DNA from: Paracoccaceae bacterium
GTDB taxonomy: Bacteria; Pseudomonadota; Alphaproteobacteria; Rhodobacterales; Rhodobacteraceae
Direction: 5' to 3'
DNA length: 6,481 nucleotides
NCBI GenBank assembly: GCA_020441345.1
Contig: JAGRMK010000258.1
Location: 1 to 6,481 of the forward strand
Every line of letters begins with the position of its first letter. The first letter of the stretch is position 1. The notes below the pieces were generated by a model that was not told the origin of the DNA, searched no databases, and saw nothing but the letters and a program-made list of their open reading frames with translations. Below are positions 1 to 4,836 of this stretch, in pieces. Both the position numbers and the translations under genes were made by a program.

Positions 1-450
1 ATCGGCGACCTCGAGCGCCCGCACCGGCGCGGTGCCGATGATCGGAATGGCGTATGTGTCCAGCGTCGCGCGCCATTGCCGCCTGTGTTTCTCGTTGCGG
101 AACTCTTCCAGCTTGGACGCCATGTAGGCCTCGGCCGCCTCAGCGAAGGTCAGCGTCTCACGGGCGCGACGCAGTTCGGCCAATGGGTCACGACCGAGTC
201 GAGCAATGCGCTTGTTGTCGAGCGCCGCTTGGCGCGCCTCGGCCAAACTGATCAGCGGATAACTGCCAAGGCCGATTTCCCGACGCTTGCCCCGTATGGT
301 CAACCGCTGGACCCAGAACCGGCCCCCGGTGGGATCGACGCGAAGGAACAGCCCCGCGCCGGTGCCGTCGTGGTGCTTACCCGGCCCGGCGTTTCTGACT
401 TGCACGGCAGTCAAACCTCGGGTTCGATTCCGATGTTCCGGCGTTGTCAC
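1..450 (-). CDS. P4-type tyrosine recombinase/integrase, N-terminal part (cut by window edge)
   Basis: Reading the minus strand from GTG at 450 gives 150 codons without a stop up to the window edge. Residues 13-95 match the DUF4102 arm-DNA-binding domain of P4-like integrases: an LTAVQVRNA start, KHHDGTGAGLFLRV, FWVQRLTIRGKRREIGLG, then YPLISLAEARQAA. From about residue 100 (TFAEAAEAYM) the SAM-like core-binding domain begins. The catalytic domain with the Arg-His-Arg-Tyr residues lies outside the window, so activity cannot be judged. Such enzymes insert genomic islands or prophages at attachment sites, often in tRNA genes. The start is chosen because AAGGA (460-464, minus strand) sits 9 nt upstream of the GTG. 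ATG at 534 in the same frame is a longer alternative without a good ribosome site. TTG at 414 is closest to where I expect family members to begin. The family call is firm, the start less so. Confidence 0.88.
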   Translation of the reverse strand, partial: MTTPEHRNRTRGLTAVQVRNAGPGKHHDGTGAGLFLRVDPTGGRFWVQRLTIRGKRREIGLGSYPLISLAEARQAALDNKRIARLGRDPLAELRRARETLTFAEAAEAYMASKLEEFRNEKHRRQWRATLDTYAIPIIGTAPVRALEVAD

Positions 451-510
451 TTCCCCCAATCCTTCCCCCTGGCGGGCACGAATGTCACGGCACCTTAGCG
501 AACCTCCCGA

Positions 511-539
511 AACAAATGGACTCTGTTTTTCCATTTCTT
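511..539. repeat. Imperfect inverted repeat in the integrase leader
   Basis: Arms 511-520 (aacaaatgga) and 530-539 (tccatttctt) match as an inverted repeat at 9 of 10 positions around a 9-nt loop. The core AAATGGA/TCCATTT is perfect. It lies between the candidate integrase promoter and the GTG start. It could be a binding site for a dimeric regulator or an mRNA hairpin. The AT-rich stem makes it a poor terminator, and no function is demonstrated. Confidence 0.35.
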
Positions 540-547
540 GTGAGGTT

Positions 548-576
548 CTTATAGGGCTTTGCGGAATTTCATGGAA
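548..576 (-). promoter_or_regulatory. Candidate sigma-70-type promoter for the integrase
   Basis: On the minus strand a TATAAG -10 box (548-553) follows a TTCCAT -35 box (571-576) with a 17-bp spacer, inside the most AT-rich stretch of the region. The -10 box fits well and the -35 box only partly. Transcription would start near 541, giving a leader of about 90 nt before the GTG start. This is inferred from consensus matching only. Confidence 0.3.
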
Positions 577-763
577 CTATTGAATGGCCGCCACCCCATC
601 CGCCATTGCGTCGTTTTCCTTGAAAGCCTTCGGCTCGAAGCGTGAGATCCGGCTGCATTTGCCGTCGGGTTTCGTTCGGGGGACCCAGCTTTTTATCGCG
701 AGGCGGAAATCGGCGGAAGGCGCGTTCTGTGGCCGCTGTTCTTGTGGCGTCGGCGGGGCGAAA

Positions 764-1516
764 TCAGGTTGAGAGCTGGGTTTTCAGGATGTTCAGGGTT
801 TCGGTCAGGGCTTCTTCGACCTGCGGCTTGATCTGCTCAAAGCGTTGCGACGGGACTGGAACCGAGATCGCGTGAATTTCGCCGTTTCGGTCGCGAAAGG
901 CCCCCCCGAGCGCCGAAATCCCGTCGGTGTGCGCATTGTCGTCACAGGCCAGTCCGGTGTCGCGGATCTTTGCCAGAATTTCGGAAAACCGGGCCCAGTC
1001 GCCTTTCTGATGCCACCGCCGCCATTCGTCTTCGGCCAGTCCGCGCGCGCGGGCCTCGGGCAACAGAGCCAGGGCCGCGCGACCATTGGCGGTGTTGGTC
1101 AACGGAAACACATCGCCCACCGCGGACACCGTGCGCAACCGATGCGTGCCCGGCACCTGATCGAGAAAGATCATCCCCGCGCCTCGCAGCACCGACAGAT
1201 CCGCCGTTTCGCCCAGCCGGCGCGACAGTTCAGACAGGTGCAAACGGCATTCTTCGACAACGTTGTAGCGTGTCGCCTCGGACAGCGCCGTGATCTCGGG
1301 CCCCAGACGGATGCTTCCGCCCGAACTCGAGGCGATCACCAATCGCTCGACCTGCAAGGCACCGACAATGCGCTGCACCGTCGAGCGCGGCAACCCGACT
1401 CGCTCGGCGATCTGGCCCAGGCTCAGGCCGTCGGCATCATCGCGCAATGCTCTGAGAATCGCCGCCGCGCGCGCGATCACCTGAATGCCAGCCCGTGTGT
1501 TTCCTTCGTCTTTCAT
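764..1516 (-). CDS. IclR-family transcriptional regulator
   Basis: The product is 250 aa, normal for the family. An N-terminal winged helix-turn-helix covers about residues 10-70: LSLGQIAERVGLPRSTVQRI is the HTH core, and SGGSIRLGPEI is the wing and linker. The IclR effector-binding domain follows (about 80-245), with the family-like FPLTNTANGRAALALLPEA stretch and an ISVPVP strand near the end. IclR proteins bind DNA as dimers or tetramers and respond to small organic acids, commonly controlling a neighbouring catabolic operon. The gene diverges from the cyclase-led operon, so it is the likely local regulator and may also control itself. ATG 1516 is preferred because AAGGGA (1526-1531, minus strand) lies 9 nt upstream. 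A TTG at 1555 would add 13 residues (WARQGVAKGRRR-type) with no family support. Whether it represses or activates cannot be seen. Confidence 0.93.
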   Translation of the reverse strand: MKDEGNTRAGIQVIARAAAILRALRDDADGLSLGQIAERVGLPRSTVQRIVGALQVERLVIASSSGGSIRLGPEITALSEATRYNVVEECRLHLSELSRRLGETADLSVLRGAGMIFLDQVPGTHRLRTVSAVGDVFPLTNTANGRAALALLPEARARGLAEDEWRRWHQKGDWARFSEILAKIRDTGLACDDNAHTDGISALGGAFRDRNGEIHAISVPVPSQRFEQIKPQVEEALTETLNILKTQLST

Positions 1517-1558
1517 CCGCCGCCGTCCCTTTGCAACCCCCTGCCTCGCCCACAATGC

Positions 1559-1586
1559 AGTACACCAGTTCCGCCTTTCTCCGCAA
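1559..1586 (-). promoter_or_regulatory. Candidate promoter for the IclR gene
   Basis: On the minus strand TTGCGG (1581-1586) and TGTACT (1559-1564) are separated by 16 bp. The -10 box matches the TATAAT consensus at 4 of 6 positions. Transcription would start near 1552, about 36 nt before ATG 1516. This is a consensus-based guess, supported by its placement in a divergent intergenic region. Confidence 0.3.
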
Positions 1587-1588
1587 TG

Positions 1589-1639
1589 CGATACTCACGC
1601 GCAGTTTTTTGTTGACCGGCATGCGGTGCATCCGTATCG
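1589..1639. promoter_or_regulatory. Candidate operator: split inverted repeat CGATAC ... GTATCG
   Basis: CGATAC (1589-1594) and its exact reverse complement GTATCG (1634-1639) have centres 45 bp apart, roughly four helical turns. The right arm overlaps the proposed -10 box of the cyclase promoter, and the left arm lies just upstream of the proposed -35 box of the IclR promoter. That placement would suit a tetrameric or looping IclR regulator. Six-base arms can arise by chance, so this is tentative. Confidence 0.25.
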
Positions 1640-1640
1640 T
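1612..1640 (+). promoter_or_regulatory. Promoter of the cyclase-led operon
   Basis: TTGACC (1612-1617, 5 of 6 to consensus) and TATCGT (1635-1640, 4 of 6) are separated by an ideal 17 bp. An overlapping TATGAT lies slightly downstream (1639-1644) but at poor spacing. Transcription would begin near 1647, leaving a leader of about 60 nt that ends in a strong AGGAGGAGG ribosome site. It is the best promoter match in the window and sits where the divergent layout predicts it. Confidence 0.5.
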
Positions 1641-1707
1641 ATGATGAAACGGCTGGCTCTCTGAATACCGGGGCCAAGCCGCAGTCACGTCAGGAGGAGG
1701 CGACGTC

Positions 1708-2544
1708 ATGGTGAAAGTCCGCGGGATCGAATTCGAGGGAAATCTCGACAACAGCATGGGGCTGGAATTCTACAACCTCAGCCACCGCTTTGGGTTTCAA
1801 AACCCCAACTGGCCGTATTTCGAGGATACAAAGATCGAGCGTATCCATTACATGGCCAAGTCGGGCGTTCTGTCCCAACGCATTACCACGACGATGCACG
1901 CCACCACCCATATCGACGCGCCTGCCCACGTCGTTCAGGGCACGCCGTTCATCGATGAAGTGCCGCTGCCGCATTTCTTTGGCTCAGGCATTGTCGTCTC
2001 GCTGCCCAAGAAGAAATGGGAGCCGATCACCCGCGAAGACCTTGAGGCCGCCTGCGGCGACAAGGTCCGCAAGGGCGACGTGCTGATCATCAACACCGGC
2101 TGGCATCACCAGTATGAGGATGGCGATTATTTCGCCTATTGCCCCGGCTTCGTGAAATCGGCGGGCGAATGGATGGTGGAAAAGGGGATCAAGGTCGTCG
2201 GCCATGACACCCAGGCCAACGATCACCCGCTTGCCACCGCCATTGGCCCCCAGCGCAACGGTCCGCTGCTGCCGCATCTGGCCGAGGAATACAAGGAATG
2301 GTCCGGTGGCGTCGATTGGAAAGACGCCTTCCCCGAATGGGAGCCGGTGCACAACATTCTGTTCAAGAACGGCATCATGGGCATCGAGAACGTCGGCGGC
2401 GATCTGGACGCGGTGACCGGCAAGCGCTGCACCTTTGCCTTCTTCCCGTGGAACTGGGATCGTGGCGACGGCTGCATCATCCGCCTGGTCGCGATGATCG
2501 ACAAGAGCCAGAATTTCCGCATCGAAGACGGCAGCCCGATCTGA
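1708..2544 (+). CDS. Cyclase-family metal-dependent hydrolase (KynB/isatin-hydrolase fold)
   Basis: This 278-aa protein carries the signature of the cyclase family (Pfam PF04199), whose members include bacterial kynurenine formamidase and isatin hydrolase. These are metal enzymes that hydrolyse amide or lactam bonds. The HxGTHxDxPxH motif appears as H64-A-T-T-H68-I-D70-A-P72-A-H74, with the usual Gly replaced by Thr66. A second metal and catalytic pair is visible as H215 and E227 in HNILFKNGIMGIENVGG, 12 residues apart as in KynB-type enzymes. The protein is longer than typical KynB (about 210 aa). The extra length probably lies around the Trp/Glu-rich stretch near 190-212. No signal peptide is present, so it is cytoplasmic. 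AGGAGGAGG (1692-1700) ends 7 nt before the ATG. It is the first gene of the operon. The substrate is unknown, and kynB is not assigned because no tryptophan-pathway neighbours are present. Confidence 0.9.
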   Translation: MVKVRGIEFEGNLDNSMGLEFYNLSHRFGFQNPNWPYFEDTKIERIHYMAKSGVLSQRITTTMHATTHIDAPAHVVQGTPFIDEVPLPHFFGSGIVVSLPKKKWEPITREDLEAACGDKVRKGDVLIINTGWHHQYEDGDYFAYCPGFVKSAGEWMVEKGIKVVGHDTQANDHPLATAIGPQRNGPLLPHLAEEYKEWSGGVDWKDAFPEWEPVHNILFKNGIMGIENVGGDLDAVTGKRCTFAFFPWNWDRGDGCIIRLVAMIDKSQNFRIEDGSPI

Positions 2545-2548
2545 CCGG

Positions 2549-2602
2549 GGTGCGTGCAAGCACGCACCTTACCAGGGCGTAGGGTGCGTGATCTCACGCA
2601 CC
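2549..2602. repeat. Pair of inverted REP-like hairpins just after the cyclase gene
   Basis: Two perfect 9-bp hairpins follow the stop codon. The first has arms 2549-2557 and 2560-2568 (GGTGCGTGC/GCACGCACC), and the second has arms 2583-2591 and 2594-2602 (GGTGCGTGA/TCACGCACC). The innermost pair changes from C-G to A-T with base pairing kept. GTAG (2579-2582) abuts the second hairpin. TTAC (2569-2572), which is GTAA on the other strand, abuts the first. The two units therefore point in opposite directions with a 6-nt spacer. A GTAG tetranucleotide next to a hairpin is the hallmark of REP elements mobilised by RAYT (REP-associated tyrosine) transposases. In mRNA the hairpins could protect the upstream message or reduce read-through. 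No T tract follows, so this is not a classical terminator. Confidence 0.75.
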
Positions 2603-2614
2603 GCACAAGACCCG

Positions 2615-2686
2615 GCTGGGGCCCCATGGCCCCGGCGGCGGCGCTGAAGTCATCCCTTGGGGGTGAGTATTTTCAGCAAGATGAAG
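2615..2686. repeat. GC-rich hairpin plus GAGTATTTT...AAGATGAAG intergenic element
   Basis: A 9-bp stem including one G-T pair (arms 2615-2623 and 2628-2636, GCTGGGGCC/GGCCCCGGC, loop CCAT) is followed by a GC-rich stretch. At 2665-2686 comes a conserved-looking tail, GAGTATTTT then CAGC then AAGATGAAG. I recall closely similar hairpin-plus-tail sequences in many intergenic regions of Rhodobacterales genomes, which suggests a dispersed element. That recollection has not been checked here. The tail contains in-frame TTG, GTG and ATG codons (2657, 2663, 2681) that could falsely extend the cupin gene. Confidence 0.45.
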
Positions 2687-2696
2687 CACACGCTGG

Positions 2697-2705
2697 AAGG
2701 GGAGG
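2697..2705 (+). promoter_or_regulatory. Ribosome binding site that fixes the cupin start
   Basis: AAGGGGAGG ends 8 nt before ATG 2714. The in-frame upstream starts (TTG 2657, GTG 2663, ATG 2681) lack a comparable site and lie in the repeat-like tail, so 2714 is the preferred start. Confidence 0.7.
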
Positions 2706-2713
2706 TCTGGCCG

Positions 2714-3055
2714 ATGCATGTAAAGCGATTCCAGGATGCCCAGCCCTATGAGGCTCCGAACCATTTCGGTGTCGTCGGGCTGCGATTGCAGGGGTTCGAA
2801 CCACAGGGACCAAAGAACCAGTGGGTCGGCCTGAGCCAGTTTCTACCCGGTGGCGGGGCTGGCCCCGACAGCACGCCGTTCGAAAAGGTCTATGTCGTCC
2901 TCGATGGCGAGATGACCGTGATCGTCGATGGCACCGAGACGGTGCTGCGCAAGTACGACAGTTGCACGATTCCGCCCGGAGAGATCCGCAAGATCGAGAA
3001 CCGGACGAACCTGACCTGCACGCTGCTCGTTGTGATCCCTTACCCCCCGGAGTAA
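2714..3055 (+). CDS. Small single-domain cupin lacking the classical metal ligands
   Basis: The product is 113 aa from ATG 2714, the size of a single cupin barrel. Motif 1 is visible as LPGGGAGPDSTPFEKVYVVL followed by DGEMTV, keeping the Glu (E57) and the closing DGE turn. The normal HxH is replaced by non-His residues (around D52 and T54). Motif 2, YDSCTIPPGEIRKIENRTN, keeps P87-x-G89 and N96 but has Arg92 where the metal-binding His belongs. The protein therefore probably does not bind metal in the usual way. It could act as an isomerase-like or accessory ligand-binding protein. It has no signal peptide and is cytoplasmic. It heads a tightly packed trio, with its stop 4 nt before the next gene, and the SDR ribosome site GGAG overlaps its last codons, implying coupled translation. 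The fold is clear, the function unknown. Confidence 0.85.
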   Translation: MHVKRFQDAQPYEAPNHFGVVGLRLQGFEPQGPKNQWVGLSQFLPGGGAGPDSTPFEKVYVVLDGEMTVIVDGTETVLRKYDSCTIPPGEIRKIENRTNLTCTLLVVIPYPPE

Positions 3056-3059
3056 TGCC

Positions 3060-3851
3060 ATGACCCTGTCAAATCCCCTGGATATGTTCACCGTGCGCGG
3101 CAAGACCGCGTTGATCACCGGCGCATCCGGCGCATTCGGCATGGTCGCGGCGCGGGTCCTTGCGGGCGCGGGCTGCAATCTGGTGCTGGCGGCTGGCAAC
3201 GCTTCGGCGCTGGCCGAAATCGCCGCCGAATGCCGCTCGGGCGGGGCCGAGGTCACCGAGGTCAACACCCGTCCGGACAGCGCGGAAGCCTGTGACGCCC
3301 TGGTCGCCAAGGCTGTCGAGACCTTCGGCGCGCTGGATATCCTTGTCGTGGCCTCGGGCATGAACAAGGTCGCCAAGATCGATGAAATGGCCCCCGAAGC
3401 CTTTTTGCAGGTGATGGACGCCAATGTCACGCAAGGCTGGCTGATCGCGCGATCAGCCACGGTACAGATGAAGAAGCAAGGCAGCGGCAAGATCGTGCTG
3501 GTTTCGTCGGCGCGCGGCCTTCTGGGTCATCCGGCGGGCTATACCGCCTATTGTGCGTCCAAGGCGGCGACCGACGGCATGGTCAAGGCGTTGGGTTGCG
3601 AGTTGGGGCCGACCGGCATCACCGTCAACGCCATCGCCCCCACCGTGTTCCGCAGCCCGCTGACGGCCTGGATGTTTGCCGACACCGACGAAGCCAAGGC
3701 GGTGCGCGCGAATTTCCTGACTCGCATCCCCAAGGCGCGGCTGGGCGAGCCCGAGGATCTGGCGGGGCCGTTGTTGTTCCTGGCGTCCAAAGCCTCAGAC
3801 TTTTACACCGGGCATATTCTCTATGCCGACGGTGGATACACGGCGGGTTGA
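3060..3851 (+). CDS. Short-chain dehydrogenase/reductase (SDR), NAD(P)-dependent
   Basis: At 263 aa this is a typical classical SDR. The Rossmann glycine motif is T20-G-A-S-G-A-F-G27. The catalytic set is N122 (DANVTQGW), Ser149/150 (VLVSSARG), and Y164-CAS-K168. The C-terminal DFYTGHILYADGGY segment is the usual SDR ending. Two parts differ from consensus: NNAG is replaced by VASG (97-100), and the end of strand 2 reads LVLAAGNAS with neither the acidic residue that selects NAD nor a basic residue selecting NADP, so the cofactor is uncertain. It probably oxidises a secondary alcohol or reduces a ketone of the pathway intermediate, in the cytoplasm. GGAG (3049-3052) lies 7 nt before the ATG. 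Only 3 nt separate its stop from the following dehydrogenase gene. Confidence 0.93.
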   Translation: MTLSNPLDMFTVRGKTALITGASGAFGMVAARVLAGAGCNLVLAAGNASALAEIAAECRSGGAEVTEVNTRPDSAEACDALVAKAVETFGALDILVVASGMNKVAKIDEMAPEAFLQVMDANVTQGWLIARSATVQMKKQGSGKIVLVSSARGLLGHPAGYTAYCASKAATDGMVKALGCELGPTGITVNAIAPTVFRSPLTAWMFADTDEAKAVRANFLTRIPKARLGEPEDLAGPLLFLASKASDFYTGHILYADGGYTAG

Positions 3852-3854
3852 CGG

Positions 3855-4784
3855 ATGGCCGCCCGGAAACAGCAAATGGCCGTCATCGGCGCGGGGCTCA
3901 TGGGGCATGGCATTGCCCTGACCCTCGCCCGGGCTGGCCAGTATGTCGCAATCACCGACCCGTTTCCTGAAGCGCGGGCCAGCGTCGCCGGCCGGATCCG
4001 CGCCAGCATGGGGTTGCTGGGCCATTCCGAGCCCGAGATCGCCAGGGCGCTGAAAATGATCGAGGTGTTCGAGACCACTGCCGGTGCCGTGCGCAAGGCC
4101 GATGTGGTGTTCGAGGCCGCGCCGGAAAAGATGGACCTCAAACGCCAGATCTTTGCCGAGGTCGAGACCCACGCACCCGTCACCGCGATTCTGGCGTCAA
4201 ATACCTCGGTCATGCCGATCACCGAGATCATGCGTGACCTCAAGCACAAGAACCGGGCGCTGGGCACGCATTGGTGGAACCCGCCGCATCTGATCCCGCT
4301 GGTCGAAGTCATCCGCACCAGGTGGACCGATACCGCGGCGATGGATGCGATGGTCGATTTGCTGCAAAGCGCCGACAAGACCCCGGTGCGCGTGGAACAA
4401 GACGTGCCGGGCTTCATCGGCAACCGGTTGCAACATGCGTTGTGGCGCGAAGCGATCAGCCTTGTCGAGCGCGGAATTTGCGACGCGGAATCTGTCGATA
4501 CCGTGATAAAGTCCTGCTTTGGCCGTCGCCTCGCGGTGCTTGGCCCGCTGGAAAATGCCGACCTCGTGGGCACGGATCTGACGCTGGATATCCACAACAC
4601 GGTGCTTGCCGATCTGGAAAGCCGCCAAGGTCCGTCGCCCTATCTGCAGAAGCTGGTCGCCGACGGCAAACTGGGCATGAAAACGGGCGAAGGGTTCCGA
4701 ACCTGGACGCCGGAAGAGGCCGACAAGGTCCGCACCCGTGTCGCAACCCACCTGCGCAAGCTTGAGGGCATACTCGACGACTGA
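3855..4784 (+). CDS. 3-hydroxyacyl-CoA-dehydrogenase-fold NAD-dependent dehydrogenase
   Basis: This 309-aa protein has the NAD-binding domain first (GAGLMG at 12-17, acidic D35 ending strand 2, favouring NAD) and the C-terminal helical domain from about residue 183. Expected active-site residues are S118 (ASNTSVM), H139 and E151 in THWWNPPHLIPLVEV, and N190 in GFIGNRL. The Ser-His-Glu spacings (21 and 12) match human HADH. The WWNPP reading differs from the HFFNP of fatty-acid enzymes. The fold also serves lambda-crystallin/L-gulonate dehydrogenase, carnitine dehydrogenase and a pyridoxine-degradation dehydrogenase (FHMPC), so a CoA substrate should not be assumed. No thiolase, hydratase or CoA ligase is nearby in the window. 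ATG 3855 lies 3 nt after the SDR stop behind only a weak GGCGGG site, suggesting translational coupling. ATG 3876 (MAVIGAG) is a possible shorter start. Confidence 0.92.
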   Translation: MAARKQQMAVIGAGLMGHGIALTLARAGQYVAITDPFPEARASVAGRIRASMGLLGHSEPEIARALKMIEVFETTAGAVRKADVVFEAAPEKMDLKRQIFAEVETHAPVTAILASNTSVMPITEIMRDLKHKNRALGTHWWNPPHLIPLVEVIRTRWTDTAAMDAMVDLLQSADKTPVRVEQDVPGFIGNRLQHALWREAISLVERGICDAESVDTVIKSCFGRRLAVLGPLENADLVGTDLTLDIHNTVLADLESRQGPSPYLQKLVADGKLGMKTGEGFRTWTPEEADKVRTRVATHLRKLEGILDD

Positions 4785-4836
4785 CGCGCCCTGATGCGCA
4801 ATCTTTCAACCATCTCGAACTGGGGAGGACGAGACC

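Larger units (their letters stand above)
451..763. other. 313-bp intergenic region without a supported gene
   Basis: No tRNA, no clear terminator and no convincing ORF is seen on either strand. The part around 505-585 is clearly richer in A and T than its surroundings and probably holds the integrase promoter and leader. The part from 586 to 763 is GC-rich and featureless apart from a 4-bp stem (AGCC-ttc-GGCT near 626-636). A 62-codon plus-strand ORF from ATG 584 lacks a ribosome site and family resemblance and runs into the 3' end of the IclR gene. Confidence 0.5.

Noticed and set aside
419..432. GGTTCGATTCC (421-431), identical to a tRNA T-loop core, overlapping the integrase start
   Set aside because: The flanking arms do not pair as a T-stem (only two pairs form) and no acceptor or anticodon arm is present. 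It could be a remnant attachment core, but chance or integrase coding sequence explains it equally well.
584..772. A 62-codon plus-strand ORF in the integrase-IclR gap
   Set aside because: It has no ribosome site, no recognisable family, and it overlaps the end of the IclR gene on the other strand.
845..1615. A 256-codon plus-strand ORF opposite the IclR gene
   Set aside because: The minus-strand frame gives a complete IclR protein. The plus-strand product is Arg/Gln-rich with no family pattern and crosses the promoter region.
2549..2602. Classical rho-independent terminator after the cyclase gene
   Set aside because: The hairpins are strong but no T tract follows either one. The GTAG/GTAA flanks and opposite orientation fit a REP pair better.
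2657..2713. N-terminal extension of the cupin from TTG 2657 or ATG 2681
   Set aside because: The extra residues are encoded by the tail of an intergenic repeat-like element, and the strong ribosome site at 2697-2705 points to ATG 2714.
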